A stretch of DNA of 64,000 nucleotides from Enterobacteriaceae bacterium 89 (GTDB lineage Bacteria; Pseudomonadota; Gammaproteobacteria; Enterobacterales; Enterobacteriaceae), in NCBI GenBank assembly GCA_014156375.1, contig RQJH01000003.1, positions 744,001 to 808,000 on the forward strand. The letters are read 5' to 3'. The first letter of the stretch is position 1, and every line of letters starts with the position of its first letter. Under the pieces are notes generated by a model. It was not told where the DNA came from, made no database searches, and worked only from the letters and a program-made list of their open reading frames with translations. Made by a program: the position numbers and the translations under genes. Shown in pieces: positions 20,220 to 29,717 of this stretch.

Positions 20220-22125
20220 TCAGTGACAGCCCGGCAAGGAAGCGAACCGCACGGCTGATATCCCGCGTGCGTGGTGCAGGCGGAAGACTGGATAAGAAAA
20301 CCGCGCCGTAAGGACGCATCACCAGGCGGTTGTCGCAAATCACCAGCACGCCGCGGTCGTCCACGTCGCGGATCAGACGACCTACGCCCTGCTTGAGGGT
20401 GATCACCGCATCGGGAAGCTGAACCTCATCAAACGGATCGCCGCCGCGCAGACGGCAGTCTTCCATTCGCGCTTTCAGCAGTGGATCTTCCGGCGAGGTG
20501 AACGGGAGTTTGTCGATAATCACCAGCGACAGCGCATCACCGCGCACGTCCACGCCTTCCCAGAAGCTGCTGGTCGCCACCAGCAGCGCGTTCCCGGCGC
20601 TGACGAACTGCTGAAGCAGTTGGCCTTTGCTGGTTTCCCCCTGCAACAACACCGGCAAATCGAGCATGGCGCGGAAATGCTCCGCCAGCTCGCGCATCAT
20701 GGCGTGCGAGGTGCAGAGCATAAAGCAGCGCCCGTTGTTAGCTTCAATCATCGGCCGGAGCATGGTCGCCAGCTGGCGCGCCCCGCCCTGCTGATTAGGC
20801 AGCGGCAGATTGCGCGGCACGCAGAGCAGCGCCTGTTTGCCGTAATCGAACGGGCTTGGCAGCAGCAGAGACTGGGCATCATCGATACCCAATCGCTCGG
20901 TGAAGTGGTGCAGATCGTCATTTACCGACAGCGTTGCCGAGGTGAAAATCCAGCTGCCGGGCTTCTGCGCCATCACTTCTTTAAATTTATCCGCCACGGT
21001 GAGCGGCGTCAGAGCCAGCGTAAAGTGGCGCGAAGTGCATTCATACCAGTAGCTGAAGCCAGGCTGGTTAATCTCTTTCAGGCGTTTCAGACGACCGCGA
21101 TACAGCGTCGCGCGCTCAAAGGCCGCATCCAGCAAAGCGGAACGCCCGAGGGAAAGTTTTGCCACGTCGTAACACAGCTCAAGCGCGTCATCGAGCAGCA
21201 GCAATGCGCGCTGGATGCCGCTGTCGGCCAGCAGCTCGCGCAGATTGCCGCGATAACCTGGCTCGCCAAGCTGCAGGCGGAAATCCTGAGTCGCCTGCGC
21301 CAGACGGTCGGCACATTTCTGCAGCTGCTGGGTGTCTCTGAGTTCCGTGCGATAGGCAATGGTGATGTCTTTGGCCATGTCCAACAGCTGGCGGCTGGAG
21401 AGCGACTGTCCAAAATACTGGCTGGCGATATCCGGGAGCTGATGGGCTTCATCGAAGATCATCACTTCCGCTTCGGGGATCAGTTCGCCAAAGCCGCTCT
21501 CTTTAACCACCATATCGGCGAGGAACAGATGATGGTTGACCACCACCACATCGGCATCCATCGCTTTTTTACGCGCTTTGACCACGAAGCAGTCTTTGTA
21601 CAGCGGGCAGTCGCTGCCGAGGCAGTTGTCGTTGGTGCTGGTCACCAGCGGCCAGGCCTGAGAATCTTCCGCCACGCTGACGCAGGTGCTGATATCGCCG
21701 TCGTTAGTCTGATTGGCCCAGCTTCTCAGCAGAATGACATCGCTCAGCGTCTGCACGGGAAGATCGCCACCAGCCAGCGCCTGCTGTTCAAGGCGTTCAA
21801 GACAGAGGTAGTTCGAGCGCCCTTTCAGCAGCGCGATGCGCCCGGTGAACTCCAGCGCTTTAGCAACGGTAGGCAGGTCGCGGCTGTAAAGCTGATCCTG
21901 CAAAGCTTTTGAACCGGTAGAGATGATGACTTTTTTCTTTGCACGCAGCGCAGGTGCGAGGTAGGCATAAGTTTTCCCCGTCCCGGTTCCGGCTTCCACC
22001 ACCAACGGGCGGGTTTCTTTTATAGCAAGCGTCACCGCTTCCGCCATCTGGCGCTGCGGCTCACGAGGTTTGAACCCGGTTATCGCTTTGGCTAGTTGCC
22101 CGTCTGTTGCAAAATCGTCAGTCAC
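20215..22125 (-). CDS. yoaA: YoaA, DinG/XPD-like iron-sulfur helicase
   Basis: SF2 5'-3' DNA helicase of 636 residues. E. coli YoaA partners with HolC (chi) in repair of replication gaps. Walker A is VEAGTGTGKTYAYLAP and the DEAH box is VMIFDEAHQL. Iron-sulfur cluster cysteines are visible in NYLCLERLE, DISTCVSVA and CLGSDCPLYKDC. C-terminal motif VI is VGRLIRDVDDRG. The stop overlaps the direct repeat that starts the accessory module, so cotranscription with tsaB is probably weakened here compared with E. coli. It is divergent from yoaB. Confidence 0.95.
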   Translation of the reverse strand: MTDDFATDGQLAKAITGFKPREPQRQMAEAVTLAIKETRPLVVEAGTGTGKTYAYLAPALRAKKKVIISTGSKALQDQLYSRDLPTVAKALEFTGRIALLKGRSNYLCLERLEQQALAGGDLPVQTLSDVILLRSWANQTNDGDISTCVSVAEDSQAWPLVTSTNDNCLGSDCPLYKDCFVVKARKKAMDADVVVVNHHLFLADMVVKESGFGELIPEAEVMIFDEAHQLPDIASQYFGQSLSSRQLLDMAKDITIAYRTELRDTQQLQKCADRLAQATQDFRLQLGEPGYRGNLRELLADSGIQRALLLLDDALELCYDVAKLSLGRSALLDAAFERATLYRGRLKRLKEINQPGFSYWYECTSRHFTLALTPLTVADKFKEVMAQKPGSWIFTSATLSVNDDLHHFTERLGIDDAQSLLLPSPFDYGKQALLCVPRNLPLPNQQGGARQLATMLRPMIEANNGRCFMLCTSHAMMRELAEHFRAMLDLPVLLQGETSKGQLLQQFVSAGNALLVATSSFWEGVDVRGDALSLVIIDKLPFTSPEDPLLKARMEDCRLRGGDPFDEVQLPDAVITLKQGVGRLIRDVDDRGVLVICDNRLVMRPYGAVFLSSLPPAPRTRDISRAVRFLAGLSLT

Positions 22126-22255
22126 ACTACCCCCTGTAAATCTGGACAGTGATTATGTCAGCGCAGGGCGAGTTGTGCCAGCCAAAGTCGTGACGACCGC
22201 AACACAATGTGGCACTCTTGCGACGTTTAGATGGAATTCAACAGAGGAAACTGAG

Positions 22256-22600
22256 ATGACAATCGTCCGTATTGATGCCGAAGCCCGTTGGTCTGACGTG
22301 GTGATCCACAACCAGACGCTGTACTACACCGGCGTACCGGAAAACCTGGACGCCGATGCGTTTGAGCAGACCGCCAACACGCTGGCGCAGATCGATGCCA
22401 TTCTGGAAAAACAGGGCAGCGATAAAACCCGCATCCTGGACGCGACTATCTTCCTTGCCGACAAAGCCGATTTTGCGGCGATGAACAAAGCGTGGGACGC
22501 GTGGGTCGTCTCCGGGCATGCGCCAGTGCGCTGCACCGTTCAGGCCGGATTAATGAAGCCGCAGTATAAAGTCGAAATTAAGATTATCGCCGCGGTATAA
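22256..22600 (+). CDS. yoaB: YoaB, RidA/YjgF-family protein
   Basis: Soluble 114-residue protein of the Rid family, whose best-studied member RidA hydrolyses reactive enamine/imine intermediates. Residues VRCTVQAGLMKPQYKVEIKIIAAV include the family Arg that binds the substrate carboxylate in RidA. The start is the ATG at 22256, preceded by GAGGAAA; the long frame from 22070 lacks support. It is divergent from yoaA. In E. coli it is followed by yoaC, not found here. Confidence 0.92.
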   Translation: MTIVRIDAEARWSDVVIHNQTLYYTGVPENLDADAFEQTANTLAQIDAILEKQGSDKTRILDATIFLADKADFAAMNKAWDAWVVSGHAPVRCTVQAGLMKPQYKVEIKIIAAV

Positions 22601-22605
22601 ACATT

Positions 22606-22629
22606 CAATCCCTCTTCCGAGGGATTTTA
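22606..22629 (+). terminator. Intrinsic terminator of yoaB
   Basis: CAATCCCTC-TTCC-GAGGGATTTTAATT lies 6 bp after the stop: a 7-bp stem with a short T-run. It isolates yoaB from the ABC operon. Confidence 0.75.
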
Positions 22630-22665
22630 ATTCCCCCTTCGCCAACTCCCTTCTATAGCAAGAAA

Positions 22666-22683
22666 TTCGATAAGCTAATCGAA
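22666..22683. promoter_or_regulatory. Palindrome TTCGAT-N6-ATCGAA upstream of the ABC operon
   Basis: A perfect 6-bp inverted repeat spaced by AAGCTA, 106-123 bp before the substrate-binding-protein gene and within A+T-rich promoter-like sequence. It could be an operator for a dimeric regulator, but I do not recognise the site. Confidence 0.35.
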
Positions 22684-22788
22684 ATATAATAAATAACATT
22701 TCTATATTGATAATAACTAACGCTTCTTTGCCGCCTGAAGTGCCCTGTGGGAGCATGAAAATACAATAAAACACAGGATATAAATATT

Positions 22789-23607
22789 ATGGCAAAGCTA
22801 AATAAACACAGCGCGGCATTATGGGTGGCAACCGTTCTGGCATTCGGTTCAGGGATAGCTCAGGCGGATCAGCTGGCGGATATTAAAGCCGCCGGGGTGG
22901 TAAAAATCGCGACCTTTGACGCCAACCCTCCTTTTGGCTCCGTGGATGCCAAATCACACGAGCTGGTCGGTTATGACGTCGATTTCGCTAAAGCGTTAGC
23001 CAAATCTTTGGGTGTGAAGCTGCAACTGGTCGCGACTAACCCTGCTAACCGCATTCCTTTATTACAATCCGGCAAAGTTGATCTGATCGTTGCTGATATC
23101 ACCATCACCCCTGAACGGGCACAGGTGATTGATTTTTCTACCCCATATTTCGTCACCGGTCAGCAATTCCTGGTGCCAGTGAAGTCACCTGAAAAACTGG
23201 ATGACTACAGCCATGCTCGTATTGGCGCGGTAAAAGGGACAACCGGCGAACAAACTTTGCACCAGCGTTTCCCGCAATCCAGAGTCTTATCCTACGACGA
23301 TATCCCGCTGGCGCTAACCGCGTTGCGTAATGGCAACGTTCAGGCGATCACCCAGGACAGTACCATCCTTGCCGGATTGCTGGCAGGCGCACCGGACAAA
23401 GCTAACTTCAAAATCTTACCTGAGTTGCTCAGTAAGGAAGAAATTGGCGTTGGCGTGAAAAAAGATCAGCCAGCGCTGCTTGATGCCGTTAATCAAGAAT
23501 TAGTGGCGCTGGAGAAATCAGGTGAAGCGGAAAAAGTTTATAACACCTGGTTTGGCCCTGGCGCTCCAGCCCCGCAGGCGCGGAATTTCAAAATAGAAGC
23601 AAAATAA
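22789..23607 (+). CDS. Amino-acid ABC transporter, periplasmic binding protein
   Basis: Solute-binding protein of family 3 (polar amino acids), 272 residues. A Sec signal peptide ends at AQA|DQ near residue 26. FDANPPFG, ELVGYDVDFAKALAKSLGV and GKVDLIVADITITPERAQVIDFSTPY follow the family signature. The ligand contacts resemble binders of glutamate/aspartate or similar amino acids, but the substrate cannot be fixed from sequence. CACAGGA precedes the ATG. It is the first gene of a four-gene operon inserted where E. coli has yoaC. Confidence 0.88.
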   Translation: MAKLNKHSAALWVATVLAFGSGIAQADQLADIKAAGVVKIATFDANPPFGSVDAKSHELVGYDVDFAKALAKSLGVKLQLVATNPANRIPLLQSGKVDLIVADITITPERAQVIDFSTPYFVTGQQFLVPVKSPEKLDDYSHARIGAVKGTTGEQTLHQRFPQSRVLSYDDIPLALTALRNGNVQAITQDSTILAGLLAGAPDKANFKILPELLSKEEIGVGVKKDQPALLDAVNQELVALEKSGEAEKVYNTWFGPGAPAPQARNFKIEAK

Positions 23608-23608
23608 T

Positions 23609-24427
23609 ATGTTCGCAGGTTTACTTTCTAAATCCGTGGGTCATTCCACGGATTTTTCCCGGCTCGCTCAGGCCAGCGTAGAATTTCGTGATGTGATAAA
23701 AAAATATAGCGATCACGTCGTCCTGAATAATATCAACCTCACCATCAGCGCTGGCGAAGTCGTGACTATTCTTGGCCCTTCAGGCTCGGGAAAATCCACC
23801 CTGATTCGGTTAATCAATCAGCTGGAAGAGCTAAGCGGCGGGGATATTTATATTGATGGCAAGCCTACCCGAAATATTAAGGGGCAAGCGCTGCGTCAGC
23901 TACGCAGCCGCGTTGGGTTCGTTTTTCAACAGTTCAATCTGTATACGCATTTAACCGCGCTGCAAAATATTTCCCTTGCGCTGGTGAAGGTCCACGGCTG
24001 GTCAGCCACTGCCGCAGCGGAAAGAGGGCTGGCTTTGCTGCGTCAGGTGGGTCTTGAGGAAAAAGCCCATCAGTACCCGGACAGCCTTTCTGGCGGTCAG
24101 CAGCAGCGTGTGGCCATCGCCAGGGCGCTGGCGCCTTCTCCGCAAATCATTCTGTTTGATGAGCCAACCTCGGCGCTGGATCCGGAAATGATTGGTGAGG
24201 TGCTTCAGGTCATGAAGCAGCTTGCCCACAGCGGCATCACCATGATTGTGGTGACCCACGAGATGCAGTTTGCCCGTGAAATTGCCGACCGGGTGGTCTT
24301 CATCGACGGAGGGCAGATCCTGGAAACGGCCGCTCCGGCGGACTTCTTCCAGCGCCCTGCCCATCCGCGCGCGCGCCAGTTTCTGCAAAAGGTGCTTGAT
24401 CCGTTACATCAGGAGCACGGCGAATGA
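23609..24427 (+). CDS. Amino-acid ABC transporter ATP-binding subunit
   Basis: Cytoplasmic ATPase of the PAAT class, 272 residues. Walker A is GPSGSGKST, the Q-loop VFQQFNLYTHLT, the ABC signature LSGGQQQRV, Walker B IILFDEPTSALDPE, and the H-loop VVTHEM. An N-terminal extension of about 25 residues (MFAGLLSKSVGHSTDF...) precedes the usual start of the domain; a downstream start is possible but none has a clear ribosome site. It starts 1 base after the binding-protein stop and overlaps the permease by 4 bp. Confidence 0.92.
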   Translation: MFAGLLSKSVGHSTDFSRLAQASVEFRDVIKKYSDHVVLNNINLTISAGEVVTILGPSGSGKSTLIRLINQLEELSGGDIYIDGKPTRNIKGQALRQLRSRVGFVFQQFNLYTHLTALQNISLALVKVHGWSATAAAERGLALLRQVGLEEKAHQYPDSLSGGQQQRVAIARALAPSPQIILFDEPTSALDPEMIGEVLQVMKQLAHSGITMIVVTHEMQFAREIADRVVFIDGGQILETAAPADFFQRPAHPRARQFLQKVLDPLHQEHGE

Positions 24428-25167
24428 TGCTGCACCTCGACTGGCATGGGGTACTGAGCGGGCAGCCTCTGCAGTGGATTTTATCGGGCTATCTGACCAC
24501 TCTTTGGGTCAGCCTTGTCGGGATAGCGCTGGCGACTGTACTGGCTCTGGTATTACTGACGATCCGCTTAGGTGGAGGGAAAGCAGGATTTTCCTTTGTG
24601 GCGGCGTGGGTTTCGTTGTTTCGCAATACGCCACTGCTGGTGCAGCTGCTGTTCTGGTACTTTGCCGCATGGAATGGTTTACCTGATGTGCTCAAAAGCT
24701 ATGTGAATGCGGATCATAACTGGTCAAGTCTTCCTGGTAACGTCTGGTGGTTTACTCCGGAATTTTTATGTTCTGCATGGGGCCTGGCCGCTTTTACCTC
24801 CGCCTTTCTGGTCGAGGAAATTGCTTCGGGTCTGAATGCGGTTCCCGCCGGTCAGCGGGAAGCCGCTATCGCGCAGGGATTCACCAAAGGCGGCATGTTG
24901 CGTAACATCCTTTTGCCTCCGGGCCTGGCGAATGCCTGGCAGCCGGTCATTGGTCAGTATCTGAACTTATTCAAGCTTTCGTCGCTGGCAAGTGGCATTG
25001 GGTTCGCTGAACTGACCTATCAGGTCAGGCAGATTGAAAGTTATAACGCTCATGCGCTGGAAGCCTTTGCCGTAGGCACGCTGCTGTATCTGGCTACGGG
25101 GATTACCATAGGGATGTTACTGGCACAAATCAAATTCGCGTCTCGCCGGACAAGGAGTGACCTATGA
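24424..25167 (+). CDS. Amino-acid ABC transporter permease (GltJ-like)
   Basis: HisM/GltJ-type inner-membrane permease, 247 residues with about five hydrophobic helices. The ATPase-coupling EAA loop is seen in GQREAAIAQGFTKGGMLRNILLPPGL. An insert between helices (KSYVNADHNWSSLPGNVWWFTPEF) is longer than in its partner. ATGA overlap with the upstream ATPase gene, and again with the next permease, shows tight translational coupling. Confidence 0.9.
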   Translation: MMLHLDWHGVLSGQPLQWILSGYLTTLWVSLVGIALATVLALVLLTIRLGGGKAGFSFVAAWVSLFRNTPLLVQLLFWYFAAWNGLPDVLKSYVNADHNWSSLPGNVWWFTPEFLCSAWGLAAFTSAFLVEEIASGLNAVPAGQREAAIAQGFTKGGMLRNILLPPGLANAWQPVIGQYLNLFKLSSLASGIGFAELTYQVRQIESYNAHALEAFAVGTLLYLATGITIGMLLAQIKFASRRTRSDL

Positions 25168-25844
25168 TTTCCGCGAACCTCAGCGTCATTACCGATAATC
25201 TGGATTATTTGCTTTGGGGACGGGCCGCAGACGGAGAGCCTGGCGGGGTACTGCTGACGCTGATGATGGCTCTGGGAGCGGGAGTCCTGGCTTTGCCCGC
25301 AGGCGCACTGCTGGCCGCCATCGCATGGCGCTTTCCGGGCTATGTGCGACGTCTGCTGTTTATCTGGGCGGAGTTTATCCGGGGGATCCCGCTTCTTTTT
25401 GTGATCTTCTGGCTATGGTATTTATTACCCGCACTGACCGGCGCGGATTTACCGGGTGCTCTCACCGTCACGCTAGCTCTGGCCTGGTTTACTTCTGCGA
25501 TGGTCATGCACTCAATCTATGCGGGCCTGCTGGCCCTGCCGCGCGGTCAGCGGGAAGCGGCAAAAGCACAGGGGTTCAGCGCAGCGCAAACATTAGGATT
25601 GGTTTTACTACCGCAGACGTTGCGCAACGTACTGCCTTCTCTGGTGGGGATTTTCATTGCCCTGCTGAAAGATACTTCGCTGGCCTTTATTGTGAACGTG
25701 CCGGAACTCACTACGGTCGCCGGGCAGGTGAACAATCGCGTCCAAATCTACCCTGCGGCCATCTTCATTTTTGTCGGTGTGATCTACTACCTGCTCTGCA
25801 CCGGCCTGGGATGGCTGGCGCGACGCCAGTGGTTAAGCCATTAG
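25164..25844 (+). CDS. Amino-acid ABC transporter permease (GltK-like)
   Basis: Second permease subunit, 226 residues. The EAA loop GQREAAKAQGFSAAQTLGLVLLPQTLRNVLPSL is clear, as is the FIRGIPLLFVIFWLWYLLP segment typical of PAAT permeases. Its TAG stop abuts the stop codon of yoaH on the other strand with no base between, leaving no room for a dedicated terminator. Confidence 0.9.
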   Translation: MISANLSVITDNLDYLLWGRAADGEPGGVLLTLMMALGAGVLALPAGALLAAIAWRFPGYVRRLLFIWAEFIRGIPLLFVIFWLWYLLPALTGADLPGALTVTLALAWFTSAMVMHSIYAGLLALPRGQREAAKAQGFSAAQTLGLVLLPQTLRNVLPSLVGIFIALLKDTSLAFIVNVPELTTVAGQVNNRVQIYPAAIFIFVGVIYYLLCTGLGWLARRQWLSH

Positions 25845-26027
25845 CTACTCTTCGTCTTCATCTTCAAAACGCGCCACAATCCGTTCACCGGTATGCGTGG
25901 CGCGCAGCTCTTCAGCCACCTGAGAGATAGCCTGGCCGCTGCTCATGCCCTGAGACATCAGTTCCTGAATTCGCTCAACGGCTTTCTGCTGCTGCTCGTG
26001 GCTCAGTGAAGGTAAACCTGCAAACAT
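25845..26027 (-). CDS. yoaH: YoaH, UPF0181 small protein
   Basis: Small acidic protein of 60 residues (E. coli 59) with unknown function. [27 protein letters not shown] and the acidic tail FEDEDEE are near-identical to E. coli. Divergent from pabB, as in E. coli; its 3' end touches the inserted ABC operon. Confidence 0.93.
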
Positions 26028-26103
26028 TGTGAACTCCTGCTACATTGTGGGCGCTTATTATTTCACGCCGCCCGCCAGTTAACCAGCGGACGACGCCAGA
26101 CGG

Positions 26104-27468
26104 ATGAGGTTAATGTTGTCCCCTGCTGTGATTACGCTGCCGTGGCGTGCTGATGCCGCTGAATACTATTTTAGTCCCCTTTCCGCCTCTCCCTGGGCAA
26201 TGTTGCTGCACTCCGGCTTTGCCGATCATGCCCACAACCGTTTCGACATTCTGGTTGCCGACCCGGTTGCCACGCTGCAAACGCATGCTGGCACGACCCG
26301 CATCAGTGAATCAGGGGCGATAAGCGAATCTGCTGAAGATCCGCTAACCCTTTTGCAGCAGGCTCTCGAGAAGTTTGGATATGCCGTTGCCAGCAATGCG
26401 GATTACCCGTTCCAGGGCGGAGCGCTGGGACTTTTTGGTTACGATCTCGGCCGCCGTTTTGAATCCCTGCCTTCCGTTGCCGAAGCAGATATTTCCCTGC
26501 CGGATATGGCGGTGGGCATTTATCGCTGGGCGCTGATTGTCGATCATCACCGCCAGGTGGTTTCTTTGCTCAGCCACGATGATCCGCAGGCACGTCTTGC
26601 GTGGCTGGAAGAACAACGCTTGCCGGAGCAGCAAACTTTCAGCCTCACCTCCGCCTGGCGATCCAACATGAGCCGCGAGAGCTATGGCGAAAAGTTCCGC
26701 CAGGTGCAGGCGTACCTGCAAAGCGGCGACTGCTATCAGGTCAATCTCGCCCAGCGCTTTCAGGCAAGCTACAGTGGCGACGAGTGGCAGGCCTTTTGCC
26801 AGCTGAATCAGATCAACCGCGCACCGTTCAGCGCCTTCATCCGCCTGAACGACAGCGCCATTCTTAGCCTGTCGCCAGAGCGTTTTATTCAGCTGGAAAA
26901 TCGGCACATTCAGACGCGCCCGATTAAAGGTACGCTGCCACGGCTGGACAATCCTGAGGCCGATGCCGCGCAGGCAGAAAAATTGCGTACTTCGCCAAAA
27001 GATCGCGCTGAAAACCTGATGATTGTCGATCTGATGCGTAACGACATCGGCCGTGTCGCCGTGCCGGGCAGCGTGAAAGTCCCGGAGTTATTTGTGGTGG
27101 AACCTTTCCCGGCGGTCCATCATCTGGTCAGCACTATTACTGCTGAACTGCCGGAAAATCTGCACGCCACTGATTTACTCCGCGCGGCGTTCCCCGGCGG
27201 CTCTATCACCGGCGCGCCAAAAGTTCGCGCGATGGAGATCATCGACGAGCTGGAGCCACAGCGGCGTAACGCATGGTGCGGCAGCATCGGCTATCTCAGT
27301 TTTTGCGGGACGATGGACACCAGCATTACGATCCGCACCCTGACCGCGTCCGATGGGCAACTCTATTGCTCAGCAGGCGGCGGTATTGTCGCCGACAGCG
27401 AAGAACAGGCGGAATATCAGGAAACTTTTGATAAAGTTAATCGTATTTTGCAGCAACTGGAGCGTTAA
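26104..27468 (+). CDS. pabB: PabB, aminodeoxychorismate synthase component I
   Basis: Converts chorismate plus ammonia (from PabA glutaminase) to 4-amino-4-deoxychorismate for folate synthesis. It has 454 residues (E. coli 453). The catalytic Lys275 lies in TRPIKGTLPR, matching the nucleophilic Lys274 of E. coli PabB. Other signatures are KDRAENLMIVDLMRNDIGRV and AAFPGGSITGAPKVRAMEII. Start: ATG at 26104 gives family length; ATG at 26113 has GAGG only 3 bp upstream. It runs 3 bp from nudL, one operon. Confidence 0.95.
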   Translation: MRLMLSPAVITLPWRADAAEYYFSPLSASPWAMLLHSGFADHAHNRFDILVADPVATLQTHAGTTRISESGAISESAEDPLTLLQQALEKFGYAVASNADYPFQGGALGLFGYDLGRRFESLPSVAEADISLPDMAVGIYRWALIVDHHRQVVSLLSHDDPQARLAWLEEQRLPEQQTFSLTSAWRSNMSRESYGEKFRQVQAYLQSGDCYQVNLAQRFQASYSGDEWQAFCQLNQINRAPFSAFIRLNDSAILSLSPERFIQLENRHIQTRPIKGTLPRLDNPEADAAQAEKLRTSPKDRAENLMIVDLMRNDIGRVAVPGSVKVPELFVVEPFPAVHHLVSTITAELPENLHATDLLRAAFPGGSITGAPKVRAMEIIDELEPQRRNAWCGSIGYLSFCGTMDTSITIRTLTASDGQLYCSAGGGIVADSEEQAEYQETFDKVNRILQQLER

Positions 27469-27471
27469 CGG

Positions 27472-28050
27472 ATGTCGCAGCAGGACCTTCACCTTGATGA
27501 TTTTATTTCCCGCTTTCAGCTGCTGCGCCCTCAGCCTGGCCGGGCAACGCTGAATCAAAGACAGGCCGCCGTGCTGATCCCTATCGTGCGCCGCCAGGAA
27601 CCCGGTCTGCTGCTGACAAAACGCTCCAGCCAGCTGCGCAAACACGCCGGACAGGTGGCCTTTCCCGGCGGGGCGGTAGACAGCAGCGATGCTTCGCTGA
27701 TTGCCGCCGCACTGCGTGAAGCCGAAGAAGAAGTGGCGATCCCTCCCTCTTCCGTAGAAATTCTGGGTGTATTGCCCCCTGTCGATAGCGTCACCGGTTT
27801 CCAGGTCACTCCCGTTGTCGGCATCATTCCCCCTGACCTGCACTATCACGCAAGCGTAGATGAGGTGGCAGCCGTATTTGAAATGCCGCTTGCCGAAGCA
27901 CTGCGCCTGGGTCGCTATCACCCGCTTGATATTCACCGCCGGGGCAATTCGCACCGGGTATGGCTCTCCTGGTACCAGCATTATTTTGTCTGGGGAATGA
28001 CCGCAGGCATTATTCGTGAGCTCGCCTTACAGGTCGGGATTAAACCTTAG
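27472..28050 (+). CDS. nudL: NudL, Nudix CoA pyrophosphatase-like hydrolase
   Basis: Nudix hydrolase of the CoA diphosphatase group, 192 residues as in E. coli. The Nudix box runs from [10 protein letters not shown] to [11 protein letters not shown] (residues ~62-86), with the family pattern [21 protein letters not shown] upstream, shared with coenzyme A pyrophosphatases. The E. coli enzyme's own substrate is not well defined. It starts 3 bp after pabB. Confidence 0.93.
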   Translation: MSQQDLHLDDFISRFQLLRPQPGRATLNQRQAAVLIPIVRRQEPGLLLTKRSSQLRKHAGQVAFPGGAVDSSDASLIAAALREAEEEVAIPPSSVEILGVLPPVDSVTGFQVTPVVGIIPPDLHYHASVDEVAAVFEMPLAEALRLGRYHPLDIHRRGNSHRVWLSWYQHYFVWGMTAGIIRELALQVGIKP

Positions 28051-28224
28051 CTATACTAAGGAATACGGGTGATGCGATCAGCCTCGCGTTATTAGTAAAT
28101 TCGAGGTGAAGCATTAGTTTAATTCATGTGAATAGTTAAGCTGTGTTACCGGTTCCCTCTTACACTATGCGCAGTTATTACATCGTTATCGGAGCTTTCC
28201 GGTAACCCTGTCAGGAGTGTTAAA

Positions 28225-29589
28225 GTGATTAGTATATTCGACATGTTCAAGGTGGGGATTGGCCCCTCATCTTCCCACACTGTAGGCCCGATGAAGGCCG
28301 GTAAACAGTTCGTCGATGATCTGGTCGAAAAGGGACTGATCGATGACGTGACCCGCGTAGCGGTGGACGTCTATGGTTCTTTGTCATTGACCGGTAAAGG
28401 CCACCATACCGATATCGCCATCATTATGGGTCTGGCGGGCAACCTGCCGGCCACCGTTGATATTGACGCGATCCCGGCGTTCATTCGCGATGTGGAAACC
28501 CGCGGTCGTCTGCTGCTTGCGCAGGGACGTCGTGAAGTTGATTTCCCACAGAACGACGGCATGCGTTTCCGTAGCGACAACCTGCCGCTGCATGAAAACG
28601 GCATGACCATCCACGCCTTCGCCGGTGACAAAACGCTTTACAGCAAAACCTATTATTCCATCGGCGGCGGTTTCATCGTCGATGAAGAACATTTCGGCCA
28701 GGACGCCAGCGGTGATGTCAGCGTGCCTTACCCGTTCAAATCCGCACAGGAAATGCTGGGTTACTGCAAAGAAACCGGTCTGTCGCTGTCCGGAATGGTG
28801 ATGCAGAACGAACTGGCTCTGCACAGCAAAAAAGAGATTGAAGAGTACTTCGCCGACGTCTGGAAAACCATGCAGGCCTGTATCGACCGTGGCCTGAACA
28901 CTGAAGGGGTTCTGCCTGGCCCGCTGCGCGTTCCACGTCGTGCCGCTGCGCTGCGCCGCATGCTGGTCAGCCAGGACAAAACCAACAGCGACCCGATGAC
29001 CGTGGTTGACTGGGTAAACATGTTCGCGCTGGCGGTGAACGAAGAAAACGCCGCCGGTGGCCGCGTGGTAACCGCTCCAACCAACGGTGCCTGCGGGATT
29101 GTTCCTGCTGTGCTGGCCTACTACGACCACTTTATCGAGCCTGTAACTCCAGAAAGCTATATTCGCTACTTCCTGGCTTCTGGTGCGATTGGCGCGCTGT
29201 ATAAGATGAATGCCTCGATTTCCGGTGCGGAAGTAGGCTGTCAGGGCGAAGTCGGCGTTGCCTGTTCAATGGCGGCGGCGGGTCTGGCAGAACTGCTGGG
29301 CGCCAGCCCGGAACAAGTTTGTGTGGCGGCTGAAATCGGGATGGAGCACAACCTGGGGCTGACCTGCGACCCGGTTGCCGGACAGGTTCAGGTGCCGTGT
29401 ATCGAACGTAACGCCATCGCTTCCGTGAAGGCTATCAACGCCGCGCGTATGGCCATGCGTCGTACCAGCGAGCCGCGCGTGTCGCTGGATAAAGTGATCG
29501 AAACTATGTACGAGACCGGCAAAGACATGAACGCCAAATACCGCGAAACCTCGCGGGGCGGCCTGGCCATCAAAGTACAATGTGACTAA
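28225..29589 (+). CDS. sdaA: SdaA, L-serine deaminase I
   Basis: Iron-sulfur serine dehydratase that turns L-serine into pyruvate and ammonia. It has 454 residues, GTG start as in E. coli, preceded by CAGGAG. The N-terminal beta domain has GPSSSHTVGP. The catalytic domain carries cysteines of the 4Fe-4S cluster in GAEVGCQGEVGVACSM and GLTCDPVAGQVQVPC. The 174 bp upstream contain the promoter region; E. coli sdaA is controlled by Lrp and growth state, not visible here as a site. Confidence 0.97.
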   Translation: MISIFDMFKVGIGPSSSHTVGPMKAGKQFVDDLVEKGLIDDVTRVAVDVYGSLSLTGKGHHTDIAIIMGLAGNLPATVDIDAIPAFIRDVETRGRLLLAQGRREVDFPQNDGMRFRSDNLPLHENGMTIHAFAGDKTLYSKTYYSIGGGFIVDEEHFGQDASGDVSVPYPFKSAQEMLGYCKETGLSLSGMVMQNELALHSKKEIEEYFADVWKTMQACIDRGLNTEGVLPGPLRVPRRAAALRRMLVSQDKTNSDPMTVVDWVNMFALAVNEENAAGGRVVTAPTNGACGIVPAVLAYYDHFIEPVTPESYIRYFLASGAIGALYKMNASISGAEVGCQGEVGVACSMAAAGLAELLGASPEQVCVAAEIGMEHNLGLTCDPVAGQVQVPCIERNAIASVKAINAARMAMRRTSEPRVSLDKVIETMYETGKDMNAKYRETSRGGLAIKVQCD

Positions 29590-29597
29590 TCCTTCCT

Positions 29598-29627
29598 CGC
29601 CCATCTCCTCCGGATGGGCGATTTTTC
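29598..29627 (+). terminator. Intrinsic terminator of sdaA
   Basis: CGCCCAT-CTCCTCCG-ATGGGCG is followed by ATTTTTC, 9 bp after the sdaA stop. Confidence 0.75.
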
Positions 29628-29717
29628 ACCCCTATCCCGTTTTTTTAGCTGCGGGGCACTACACTTGCTCTGTTGACGCTAACATTCTGACAGGCGTCGC
29701 CTGGGTGAGCGTCCGTC

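Noticed and set aside
20620-21912. 430-residue frame antisense to yoaA
   Set aside because: It lies wholly inside yoaA, whose Walker A, DEAH and Cys motifs are intact. Gln/His-rich composition is typical of a reverse-frame shadow.
25214-25930. 238-residue frame overlapping the second permease
   Set aside because: Out of frame with a clear GltK-like permease; Arg/Gly/Ala-rich shadow.
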